Positions 1-9,700 of a stretch of 64,000 nucleotides of DNA are shown one piece after another. Origin of the DNA: JAHBNG01 sp039028975 (lineage in GTDB: Bacteria; Chloroflexota; Anaerolineae; Caldilineales; Caldilineaceae); contig JBCCHB010000092.1 in the NCBI GenBank assembly GCA_039028975.1, positions 1 through 64,000 on the forward strand. Direction: 5' to 3'. The position numbers were made by a program, and so were the translations under genes. A model generated the notes under the pieces. The model was not told where the DNA came from and made no database searches. It saw nothing but the letters and a program-made list of their open reading frames with translations. How positions within the stretch are numbered: position 1 is the first letter of the stretch; each line of letters opens with the position of its first letter.

Positions 1-74
1 CTATATCCTCGAGCTGCTTCCAGCGCCACTCGAAATTTCGTTTCCGCACTATACTGTTTCCGTTTGGGTGTCAT
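1..74 (-). CDS. IS3-family transposase OrfA, N-terminus (partial)
   Basis: This is the start of a reading frame that runs off the left edge. The visible 24 residues begin MTPKRKQYSAETKFRVALEA, the typical opening of the helix-turn-helix OrfA of IS3/IS150-like elements, which binds the IS ends. A good ribosome binding site (TGGAGGA) lies just upstream of the ATG at 72-74. It sits about 60 bp inside the IS terminus, the expected position for a first gene. The catalytic OrfB (DDE domain) would lie outside the window. Identification rests on a short peptide but is helped by the adjoining terminus. Confidence 0.7.
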   Translation of the reverse strand, partial: MTPKRKQYSAETKFRVALEAARGY

Positions 75-135
75 TTTTCCTCCACATGTTTGCTAGATCT
101 TCTATCTTAACATGTGGTCCACTTATTGGGGACCA
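1..135 (-). mobile_element. IS3-family insertion sequence, one end (partial)
   Basis: The sequence holds one terminus of an insertion sequence that continues past the left edge. The terminus lies near 135, reads TGGTCCCCAATAAGTGGACC inward on the minus strand, and begins with the TG typical of IS3-family ends. The transposase OrfA start follows inside it at 74. The element breaks the 3' end of the neighbouring methyltransferase gene, whose last eight codons are IS sequence. The other end and the target duplication cannot be seen. IS3 membership rests on the OrfA N-terminus; the subgroup is not determined. Confidence 0.75.
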
Positions 136-1441
136 GTATAAAGTGCTGCCCAGGGCCATTTTCCTCATAGGCATCCCAGGCAAAGTCCTCATCGGTTAGA
201 CTCATGCCCTGAACATAGCGGGCCATCATACCTAGGGTCTCTACATCTAGAATCAGCTTTTCATAACCAGCGATCAGTCCACCTTCCAGCCAGCCCGCTG
301 AATGCAGAATGAAATTAGTTCCAGCCTGTACGGTCGGCAACATGGTATAGGCCGATTCGTAGGCGGATTGGGCATCGGGAATGCGAGAGGCCGTATAATT
401 GCCACCGGAGCGATAGGGTAGCTTGTAGTGGCGCGCCATTTGTGCACCGGCATAGAGGGCCAACGAATTTTCTGGTGTACCAAAGCAGGGCGCACCGCTG
501 CGCATATCGATATTGGCCAGGAACGAGCCGTAGATTGCGGGCGCGCCAGGGTTGATCATCTGGGTATAGGCAATACCAAATAGCGTTTCGGCGTTGAGCT
601 GGGCTACAGTGGCAGCCATCGTGCTGGGTGACATGGCTCCAGCAATGATGAAAGGCGTAATCATAACAGCCTGTTTGTGCCGGGCGTAGACCTCCATAGA
701 ACTCAACATCCGGTCGTCGAAACGCAGTGGGCTAGAGGCATTGAAGACCGATACCAGCCCCGTATGCTCCTGCATTGCCTCTTTGCCAAAGAGAATCTCA
801 GCAATGGTCACGCTATCCCGCGCGTTATCGGCAAAGACAACGCTACCCATAAATGCCTTGTCATGGGTGGTAATGTGAGTGAGGAGCATGTCGAGGTGAC
901 GCTCTCTGACTGGAATATCATTCGGCTCTACCAATATGCCACCACCATGGTGCAGGTGGGGAATCATCGCGACCAATTTTGCCAACTCCTCAAAGTCGGT
1001 CATGGTAGCTGAGCGGCGTCCTCGATCCAGGTCGGCTGCGAATGGCGGGCCATAGATGGGGGCAAAAATCATATTGTTGCCACCAATGGTCAAATTATTG
1101 GCTGGGTTGCGGGCCAGTTGGGTAAAGGTCTCTGGTGCTTGGTTGACGAAGTGCATGAGCGTATCTTCATCGAGCCACACTTGATCGCCATCGACTTTGG
1201 CTCCATTCTGTCGGAAGGTTTCCAGGGCAGGAGGATAGTCCACGATGAGAAAGCCCGTTTCGCTAAGTAGACGCATGGAGGCTCTGTGCATAGTCTCCAC
1301 ACCGTCTGCATCCAATATTTCGGTTACGGGAAGTTTGTTAACCAGGGGCTGGACGGCAGAAATAGCGCCCGCACCAAGGCGGTTTCGACGGGTCTGTTGT
1401 CTGCGTTGGCGTTGGACAGAGCGACGTTCGGTAAGCGTCAT
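107..1441 (-). pseudogene. trimethylamine methyltransferase (MttB) family, 3' end cut by IS
   Basis: The protein matches the MttB/trimethylamine methyltransferase family of corrinoid-dependent methyltransferases, which move a methyl group from a quaternary or tertiary amine to a corrinoid protein. There is no in-frame amber codon, so it belongs to the non-pyrrolysine branch, whose substrates include glycine betaine and related compounds; the substrate here is unknown. About 444 residues remain. The conserved GPGQHF near the end is followed at once by VPNKWTTC, encoded by the inserted IS, so the usual C-terminal segment is missing. I prefer the ATG at 1441 because TGAGG lies 6 bases upstream; an ATG at 1453 has no such site. 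No corrinoid protein is encoded nearby. Loss of the C-terminus probably inactivates it, but this is not certain. Confidence 0.8.
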
Positions 1442-1746
1442 CGGGTACCTCATTTCGAGTATGTATTGATAGTCAAGATGTGGATATACTGTTGGTCTGG
1501 CCCAGAAAATTTATTCAGCATGATGCTGAATCATTCGGGTACATATGTCTATCCATCGCCATTCTACCATATGCCTAATGGGGTACCAACGATTTGTGTG
1601 TTGATATTAATTTCAACAGCACCTTTTTCCCCATGTTGCACTCTGGTCTATCTATTTCGATACTGAAAGGGGAGGTACTGGACGGACACTTGTGAAGCTG
1701 CTTGCGTTCAACCATCTTAATGGGAGGTGATGCGAATCTATCCGGC
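1442..1746. other. intergenic region with a perfect palindrome
   Basis: No gene is supported here. The stretch lies between the start of the methyltransferase gene and the 3' end of the large C25 protease gene, both on the minus strand. The only clear structure is the 19-bp palindrome at 1513-1531. Confidence 0.5.
1513..1531. promoter_or_regulatory. palindrome, possible operator of the MttB-family gene
   Basis: Two perfect 9-bp arms (ATTCAGCAT and ATGCTGAAT) flank a single central base, about 72 bp upstream of the methyltransferase start. Tight symmetry of this kind suits a dimeric repressor or activator site better than an RNA hairpin. No regulator gene lies beside it, so the assignment is speculative. 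Confidence 0.3.
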
Positions 1747-4700
1747 TCATTTTGCCAGCGTAGTCGCCGCTTTCGACATCATACCCAAATGCATAATGGG
1801 TAAGTAGATCGTGTTGTTATCATCCGGTTGCTCATTATTGATAGTGACAGCCACATTGCCAGCCATATCGACAGCCTGAATATAGACCGATAGCTCATTC
1901 GTATTGGGAATTACGCCTTCCCATATGCCATTTCCATTCTGAGCGAGCACCAAGCTGTACCACATGCCATCATTGGCTGTATAGGCGGCGAGAACCGTAT
2001 GGAGGTTGGATGGGTCAGTTGCCTGTACACTCACCTGTGTCCCATTGCTAATCACAGCCATTTCTACGTTGTCAATGGTTGGTGGCTCCCAGTCGTCACT
2101 GTCTGAGCGATAGAGTACAGCAGATATTTCTCCGTAAAGCCTTTCCGTTCCTTTTCCATCAGATTGGCCCTGAAATTGTCCCAAATGAAAAATTAGATCC
2201 TGGGCCGTCCCGTCACCTAGAACGCCAGGCAACCGCTGTATATTGAAGAGGGTAGCTGGGTACCAACCACCATTGGTTTGCTCTGGTTCACCTCCCGTGT
2301 CATTGTCATTAGGCGTCAATGGGTTAGCTAAGACAGGATCAAAGTTGGTTGTGTCCGTATAAATTCCACCAAGCAGGGCAATACCGTGAATGGGTCCTTT
2401 GGTCGCATAGGTATGGGTGATGTAGCGAGGCTGCAGTGGTTGCCCAGGCTCGGCCAAGACGTCACCTTGGAATGTATAGTAACGACCATTTGGCGTCGTC
2501 TGTTCTATTAAATGCTCTTCATGAAATAGATAGCGATGTTCTTCCTGCAGAGGGCCATCCGTGAACGTGGATCGTACCGATGCGGATACTGCCGCAGAAC
2601 GGGCGGGAACAGCTGATGCTTCTGCTTTTGCTTCAACGAGTGAAGGGAGCTGGACTCGGGTCATAGGCAATCCATAAAGCGTTAACTCGCTTAGGACCTT
2701 CTCATCAAAGTGATCCAGATCTGGATTATTCAGGTAATAGCGCCGTTTGGCCTCCAAGAGTGCATCGCCTATCGTTGCGCCATCTCCTCGAACCAATGCC
2801 GCCGTAAAGCGATTAATCAACGTCTCGGAAAGCCCAAAGCCATCTAGAATGCCATATCCCCAGCCCGTGTTGCCAATGAGCATGGCACCTTGTTTGGCAA
2901 ATGCCTGGGGCCAGTCAAGCTCAAAGGGGCTACCTGGAGGTACATTGAGACCTACCTGACAACCCAAGCTATAAAAGATCATGCCCGCTAGGGACGCGCC
3001 AGAATTGGCGATGGCATCGGCCGTGAAGTCCTGGCCTTCAGGGCGTAGATAGCTATAGTGGCTGGCATGGGTATTGACCGTGGCAATCTGAGGCGGATTG
3101 TTCAACAGATGCTCTTGCAGCCAGACCCCGTCCCATGTGTTCTCGGTTTGGCAGGTCAAGTCAAGGCGGGCGTCTGTGAAGTGGGTGCATATGGCTTGGG
3201 CCGCATCAGCAATGAAGTCACTGCCTGCGGACAGACCTCGATTTAGCGCACTCTGACCACCCGTTTGAATGAAGGCATCAATAACGGTCATCATCTCTTC
3301 TGGCGTTTCAACTAGACGGCCAACCGCTCGTGTGGGAATATAGAGGCGATGATCCTGGAATGGCTCACCATCGCCACTACCGTAGAAGTCGTCGGTCAAG
3401 GTAAGGTTACTATTCAAGGCCGATACGGTAGGGTGGGACGTATCCCATGCCCCGGAGCCGCTAGCTTCGATAGCGCTGAGATATCGATTTTCGGCAACCC
3501 AGCCGGAGCTGGCAAGACCACCATAGGGCCGGATGGGAACTCGATAGAAGGGGATGATCTCATCGCTGCCCACAATGACTACGTACCGGATAGAGGGATG
3601 AGCTTGCAAATGAGTCCGGGCAAAAGCCTTTATGGTTTTGGCCACGGTATTGGCATCGGCTGGGTTATCTTGCTCCTCGTTCCATGCTGTATAGACGGTC
3701 TGAACATTGGTACTCGTGCTCACATCAACAACGAGTCCGTTGACTGAAGGAAGCGCTGCCAACGCATCTACCTTGGTGAGAAGCATCTCTACAGACTCTG
3801 TTCCATAGCGGCTAATTAGCTGAGGCCGATGGAGCAGGATCAGGCTGCCATAGGTTGATGGTGTGTCGGGCTGGATGGTAAGTGTATAGGGTTCTGGGCT
3901 GTGGGAGCGACCAAACCCTCGCACCTGGACATAATAGGTGCCTGGATCGGAGCCAACATTGTATTTGAGCACCTCCTGAGTTTCGCCCCGGGTTTCGCCA
4001 ACGTGAACGGCTTGGCCCACGTGAACGGCTTGCCCTGTATCACTAACGCAACCATCGTAGAGGGCTAATTCATAATCCTGATCAACATGGTCAAGCTGCA
4101 CACGCAGGGTCGTGAAGGGTTGCTCAACCTGCACGCGATAAAAATCCGCATCACCAGGATAACTGAGGTAACCGGTAATTGGCTGCGTCAAGGCAATTTC
4201 GGTGGCATCGTTGCAGATGTTATCCGCCTCATGGGTGTCCGGATTGAGAAAAACTCGAAGTGTGTATGGATCGAGGCTGAACTTGCCGTTGTGCCCTTTG
4301 ACCTCTAGGTAGTAGGTGCCGGTTTGGCTGCCAACATTGTATCCAATCACTTTTTCACCGACGTGGACGGCTTGACCAACATGGACCGCTTGCCCCGAGG
4401 AACCAACACATTGATCATGGAGGATGAGGTCGAATTCCTCGGTCGGGTGGCTCAAATAGGCCACGATGGCCGTATTGGGTTGGGAGATTTCGATTTTGAA
4501 GAAATCAATGTCGCCCTGTGGATAAAGGCTGGCAGGCGGTGCCAGCGGATCGCTGGGTAAGATAGGCTCGGCATCGTCACATGTCTCGTTGGGTTCATAT
4601 TCGGTTACGGGTGGCGGCGGAGTGGGCGTAGGAGTTGGGGTAGGAGTAGGTTCACTTGTGATAGTAGGAGTAGGTGGACAGGTTGGCGTCAGACAGGTCC

Positions 4701-6570
4701 AAGATAAGCCATAGCTACCGCCAATCTCATCCCCTTCATGTTCAGAAGCAAGAATCGTATAGATTCCGGTTTTGTCTGGTAAGATGCATTCTGATATTTC
4801 TGCCGGTTGATTGTCAAAGTTGCCGTTGCTCGTATGGGCTTCGCATAGTCTAATCCCGTCAGGGTCAAATAGCCGGATATAGGGGTCCGGACCATCAACA
4901 TTGAAGCCCATCCTCACTAATATCTTGTTACCCGTACCTGCTTCAAACGTATGAATCATCGAATCAGCGGTTGTGGTTAAACTATCCGATAAAGGCTGAC
5001 CTGACAAAGATGTTGCACCTGTAGACTTGAGCCTTTGTAAAGAAAGGGTGTAACTTCCCCCATCACTATTATTACCGGCTTCAAGGTCTGAAGCGACTAA
5101 GGTATAGATTCCATCATTAGGCAAGAGGCATGTTTCAATCTCAGCCGCTTTTTTTTCAAAGTTTCCGTTGTCAATTTCGGAGCCACAAAGTCGATTCCCT
5201 TGGGGATCAAACAATCGCACTTTGGGATCCGGCCCATCGTCAACAAAGCCCATCTGTACGGACACAACATCATTGGCGGAAGCAATGAACGTATACTCAT
5301 CGGAAGATGCCGTAAAGAGTGTGTTTGAAACGGTCTCTCCAAATGAAATTGTAGATTGTTGGCCGTTTAGCTGTTGCAAACTAATCGTGTATTCACCCGT
5401 CTCATTATTGCCTTCTTCTGCGGCGATGATCGTGTAGGTCCCGCTCACGGGCAGTCCACAAGCCTCAATCTCGGCTGGGGCATTATCAAAGCTCCCATTG
5501 GTTGTTTGTGCCTCACATAGAAAATTGCCTTGAGGATCTACGATTCGCACATAGGGATCAGGGCCATCAGTATGAAATCCCATTCGTACCAAAATTTTGT
5601 CATTTGCATCTGCGTTGAAGGTAAAGGTCCCTGATTGGCCTGCATTTTCTAGAAGACAGGTAATATTAGCCCCATAGGCAATACCTGATGGACAAGGCTC
5701 TGTTTGACATGGGTCTGGAAAGTCAAAATAGGAAACGCTTCCCCCATAAGGTCCAGTTGCATCGCCATAACCGGCGATAATAATAGTATATATACCATCT
5801 TCTGGTAGTGTTTGATCACGAATCTCAACATCGAGGTTACTTGACAAATGTCTGTCTGAGGCCAGCTCTGTTTGATCAGGTAATAACAGGGTGACACGCA
5901 TCCCTTTTGTGCCGCTAGTCGTTAAATTATCGACAAAAGTGGTAAGTCTGTCATTACAGTTGCCCATAATTGTGTAGGCGTCTTCATCGCCCACAAAGTC
6001 AATCGTCTCGCTTAGTACATGGCCAGGACGGATGGGTGTGTTATCCTCTCGCAAATTAGAGAAGCCAAATGTATACGGACCGGTGGCATCCCCAAAGCCC
6101 TCTACATTAATGAAATACGTTCCATCTTGGGGTAGTATCTGGTCACGAATTTCGACGTCCAAGTTACCGGACAAACTTTGGTCTGTTACTAAATTCGTGG
6201 CATCCGGTTTAAGAATGGAGACACGCATGCCCAATGTTCCAGAGGTGGTTTTGTTATCCACAAATGCTGTGACAACATCTCCACTCATGCCTGTAAAAGT
6301 ATAACAATCTTGTTCACCAGGCTGAGAAATTGTTCCAGAGATGGAAAACCCATCACTTATCAGCGTACAGACCTGCCCCATATCATCTACGTTGAGTGTC
6401 GATTCCGGTTCTGTCTCGCTTGCCATGAATGCCGCACTGACGGGATGATTCATGTATCCTAATAAGAGCAACGTACTCAACAGCGCCACAACCGGAATCA
6501 ACGAAAAGCCCAAAAGCTGACGCCTCATCATGGCTCTATATATTGCTTGAAAGGCCCCACTGACGTTCAT
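1747..6570 (-). CDS. exported gingipain-like (C25) cysteine protease with PPC-like repeats
   Basis: A secreted protein of 1607 residues. Residues 1-46 form a signal peptide (MMRRQ, a hydrophobic run, then VSA). Residues 60-630 hold five beta-domains resembling PPC/visual-pigment-like repeats, with paired cysteines and GDPDPY/VRLFDPQGN-type motifs. A Pro-Thr linker (632-654) leads to two PPC domains (about 656-900), each carrying the duplicated heptad GQAVHVG. Residues 905-1300 match the peptidase C25 (clan CD) core, with candidate catalytic His in NTHASHY (1168/1171) and Cys1204 in YSLGC. A beta-rich C-terminal region follows, with NTIYLP near the end. I start at the ATG at 6570 because AAGGAG lies 7 bases upstream; a longer frame to 6729 would translate a dispersed intergenic repeat. 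It is the last gene in a co-directional row after the CHAT gene. The substrate is unknown. Confidence 0.85.
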   Translation of the reverse strand: MNVSGAFQAIYRAMMRRQLLGFSLIPVVALLSTLLLLGYMNHPVSAAFMASETEPESTLNVDDMGQVCTLISDGFSISGTISQPGEQDCYTFTGMSGDVVTAFVDNKTTSGTLGMRVSILKPDATNLVTDQSLSGNLDVEIRDQILPQDGTYFINVEGFGDATGPYTFGFSNLREDNTPIRPGHVLSETIDFVGDEDAYTIMGNCNDRLTTFVDNLTTSGTKGMRVTLLLPDQTELASDRHLSSNLDVEIRDQTLPEDGIYTIIIAGYGDATGPYGGSVSYFDFPDPCQTEPCPSGIAYGANITCLLENAGQSGTFTFNADANDKILVRMGFHTDGPDPYVRIVDPQGNFLCEAQTTNGSFDNAPAEIEACGLPVSGTYTIIAAEEGNNETGEYTISLQQLNGQQSTISFGETVSNTLFTASSDEYTFIASANDVVSVQMGFVDDGPDPKVRLFDPQGNRLCGSEIDNGNFEKKAAEIETCLLPNDGIYTLVASDLEAGNNSDGGSYTLSLQRLKSTGATSLSGQPLSDSLTTTADSMIHTFEAGTGNKILVRMGFNVDGPDPYIRLFDPDGIRLCEAHTSNGNFDNQPAEISECILPDKTGIYTILASEHEGDEIGGSYGLSWTCLTPTCPPTPTITSEPTPTPTPTPTPPPPVTEYEPNETCDDAEPILPSDPLAPPASLYPQGDIDFFKIEISQPNTAIVAYLSHPTEEFDLILHDQCVGSSGQAVHVGQAVHVGEKVIGYNVGSQTGTYYLEVKGHNGKFSLDPYTLRVFLNPDTHEADNICNDATEIALTQPITGYLSYPGDADFYRVQVEQPFTTLRVQLDHVDQDYELALYDGCVSDTGQAVHVGQAVHVGETRGETQEVLKYNVGSDPGTYYVQVRGFGRSHSPEPYTLTIQPDTPSTYGSLILLHRPQLISRYGTESVEMLLTKVDALAALPSVNGLVVDVSTSTNVQTVYTAWNEEQDNPADANTVAKTIKAFARTHLQAHPSIRYVVIVGSDEIIPFYRVPIRPYGGLASSGWVAENRYLSAIEASGSGAWDTSHPTVSALNSNLTLTDDFYGSGDGEPFQDHRLYIPTRAVGRLVETPEEMMTVIDAFIQTGGQSALNRGLSAGSDFIADAAQAICTHFTDARLDLTCQTENTWDGVWLQEHLLNNPPQIATVNTHASHYSYLRPEGQDFTADAIANSGASLAGMIFYSLGCQVGLNVPPGSPFELDWPQAFAKQGAMLIGNTGWGYGILDGFGLSETLINRFTAALVRGDGATIGDALLEAKRRYYLNNPDLDHFDEKVLSELTLYGLPMTRVQLPSLVEAKAEASAVPARSAAVSASVRSTFTDGPLQEEHRYLFHEEHLIEQTTPNGRYYTFQGDVLAEPGQPLQPRYITHTYATKGPIHGIALLGGIYTDTTNFDPVLANPLTPNDNDTGGEPEQTNGGWYPATLFNIQRLPGVLGDGTAQDLIFHLGQFQGQSDGKGTERLYGEISAVLYRSDSDDWEPPTIDNVEMAVISNGTQVSVQATDPSNLHTVLAAYTANDGMWYSLVLAQNGNGIWEGVIPNTNELSVYIQAVDMAGNVAVTINNEQPDDNNTIYLPIMHLGMMSKAATTLAK

Positions 6571-6623
6571 GACAATCTCCTTCAATCTCTTATAACATAA
6601 CCTGAACAAGCCAAAATCAATAT

Positions 6624-6725
6624 TCACAGAGTTACTCAGAGAAGGCACAGAGCTGCACAGAGAAGAGAAGAGCGGAGAGAAAAAATCTCCGTGTCTCTCT
6701 GTGAAAGGCTCAGTGAATCTCTGTG
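6624..6725. repeat. dispersed intergenic repeat, copy A
   Basis: A stretch rich in CACAGAG/CTCTGTG words. Its reverse complement contains ACACAGAGATTCACTGAG, identical to 63168-63185, and both copies end in similar GCTGTGCCTTCT/TGAG words. It sits in the leader of the C25 protease gene and partly folds back on itself. It is a repeat family, not coding sequence. Confidence 0.6.
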
Positions 6726-6781
6726 TCAATTTTCTTGCCCAATGTGCATCATCTCATTTGGTTAGGTAGTAGCGACGAGCG

Positions 6782-9700
6782 TCAACCCTCAAAATCGCCC
6801 TTATCCGACATAATTTCGTCAAGGATAGCCTGGGCCTCTTGGCGGTAGCGATCTGCCTCTTCTCTTCGTGACATGTCTTCAAACAGATTAGCCAACTCAC
6901 GAATCGTTCGTGCCACTTCATATCTTGCTTCGATTTGGCGCAGAAGAGTCAAGCTTGCATGGAGATGCTCTTCTGCCTTTGACCAATCCAGCTGGCGACG
7001 AGCAATTTTACCCAATGTACGGAGAGCAAGCGCTTGTTCAAAACGTAACGCAAGTTCTTCCCCTTGTGCCAGCGACTCTTGTGCAAGTTTGAAGGCTGCC
7101 TCAAGATCACCAAGACCAATATTGGCTTCGCTCAATCCGTTTAGGTTTTCAGGGGTTACGTCCAAATTCATGCTTTCTGTAAAATACAGCTTGGCTTGTT
7201 CATAGGCTTGACGTTCAAGTTCCACTAGGCCCAAATTGTTAAGCGCCAGAGATTCCAACCGCTGGTGCTTGGTCTGCCGAAAGATAGTTAAGGCAGATTT
7301 CAAAAAACGTTCTGCCTCATCCAAACGACCATAGATGAGATGTATACTACTTAAGTTGAGTTCGGCGTAGCCAATTTGGTCGGTGGCTTCTAACTGTCGC
7401 CAGAGGGCCAGGTTCTGACGATAGTACTTTTCAGCAAAGGTGAACTCGCTGCGTTGGTAGTGAAGCGTTCCCAGATTGTCTGTCACCTGGGCTAGATGGT
7501 ATGGATCATCGACCTGATTCCAAATTTCTCGGCTCTGCTCGAGCCATGTGACGGCCTTCTCCCCATCACCCATGGCCATATAAGCTGCACCAAGTACATT
7601 GGCTGTGGTCGCAAAGACACGATTTTTCACTTCAGACTCTAAAAGTTCCAGTGCTTGATAACAACTCCGTTCTGCTTGCTGATATTGACCTTGCAGGTAG
7701 TAGAGGGAACCCGTGTGAGTGTGAGTTAGCGCAACGATATCAAACTCGGTACTCGTTTGGGGGCTGGGCAACAGATCAAGTGCCTGTTGCATGTGCTGAT
7801 GGGCCGCGTCAAATCGGCTCAAGCGGCCATAGAGGCGACCAACGCGGCGATTGTAATCTGCTGCTTTGGACTGGGCGTTAGGTATTGGCGCCCCCGTTAT
7901 TGCTGCTGTAATGGCTTGCTTATATGAGGCAATTGCTTGCTCAAATTCGCCCAGAACATTATGTGCTCTTCCAAGCCCTTCATAGGCAACTACAGGGAGG
8001 GCTTCTTTGGCCTCTATTGGTAGATGTTCAAGCACCTCTAATGTTCTTTGAAAGTGGACGAGAGCCTGACGCGCGGCGTAGACCTGATTGGCCTGTCTAC
8101 CAGCCAAAACAAGGTAATTAGCCGCTTGGGTTAGGTGTTCCTCTTCTGCTCCGGGCAAAATAGTTGTCGCACCACCCAATTTTCTAGGCGTTATGATGCT
8201 CTGATAAAAGTGATGGGCCAACTCAGCGTAGACTCGTGCCTCTCGTTGGTCATGTATTTCTCGTAAGGCCAAGCCGATTCGACGATGGTAGCGCCGACGC
8301 TCTTCACTCCGAATACCGCTATAGACTTCGGACCGCAATAGGGCATGGGTAAATTGATAGGTATCGTCATGCCAATGGCGATAGATAAATTCTTTGTCTT
8401 CCAACTGATTGAGTCCATCATTCAAATCGGCATCAATTCGCAGTCCCTTGCTACTTGCATGAAGCAAGGGAATGGAGAGCTGATCACCCACAACTGAGAG
8501 AAGCGGCAGAATCTTCTGGGCTGCAGCAGGCAAGGATTCTACACGTGACCAGACAACGCGGCGCAAGGTATCGGGTAGGTCGGTTGTCAGTAGCGGTCGT
8601 GCCAACTGCCATATCCCTTTTTGTAACAATAGCGCATCGGATTCGACGAGAGAGGTGACCAGCTCTCGCAAGAAAAAAGGGTTACCATCCGCAGCAGGCA
8701 AGACGATTTGGGCAATCTTATCTAGCGGGTCTGATTCTAAATCCTCTAGCTTATGGGGAAGCTCTTTGTGGGAATGGGTTTGGTGACGGCAAATCTTACC
8801 ACCTTCGTCGACTGTCTCCTCATGCTCTGAAAAGTTCGAGCTGGGGAGGGTAAGCAGATCGCCCAGGAGCTGAAAGCAATCGTCATCACTAACGGGCAGA
8901 ACGTGCAGAAGCTGTCGTCGGCGATGGTTTTGCCAAGGAGACTGCTGCTCAGTTTCGTCTGTGCGCCACGAACTGAGCACGAGTAGAGGAACGCGGTCTA
9001 TGCGTTTCAGAAGCTGATTAAAGATCTCTAGGCTCGCCTCATCGGCCCAATGCAAATCCTCTAGGATAAGTATCTGGGGACTCGGCATGGGTCTTTGACG
9101 TGACGACTGGACCATGGGCGACGGGGGCGACAGATCAAGCAAGTAAGCCAACAGGGTTGTTAATTGCTGTTGATGAAAAGCCGCATCCTTTTCAAGGGCT
9201 GAGTCTTGCGAATCCGATATTGATAGTGTGTCAGAGAGAAGAGCCAGCTCACGGTCCAAGTCCCGATCGGCACCGTTCGATCTAGGAAGCTGACGCAAAC
9301 GCTGCTCAAGCTTCTCTACAGCCACCTCGTTACTCTCTTCTGCCGTTATATTGCAAAGTATCTGCACAAGCTGCCCAACCAGCCAATATGGTCTGGGTAT
9401 ATAGGTTGACGGACAGGCAACCCACAGGGTGCGGACATCATCAGCTTCAAGGCTATGGCAGAACTCATAGATCAGCTGGGATTTGCCGATACCAGCTGAT
9501 CCATTGATGTCCACGATTTGCCCCTGACCCCTTAGACATTTTTTCCAGGCAGCTTGAAGGAAGTGCATCTCTTCTTGGCGCCCAACCAACGTAACGTGCT
9601 GCCTTGAGAGCTGCCCAGACATGTTCTGCTTCATATGCGGCCATACAGCTTGACCCGGCTGGACCAGCTTCCGTACAAGGTAGACGCGGCGACCTTCGAC

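Noticed and set aside
107..1441. Pyrrolysine-containing MttB
   Set aside because: No in-frame amber codon is present in the gene.
6571..6729. 53-residue N-terminal extension of the C25 protease frame
   Set aside because: It translates the dispersed CACAGAG repeat, and a strong ribosome binding site and signal peptide belong to the ATG at 6570.
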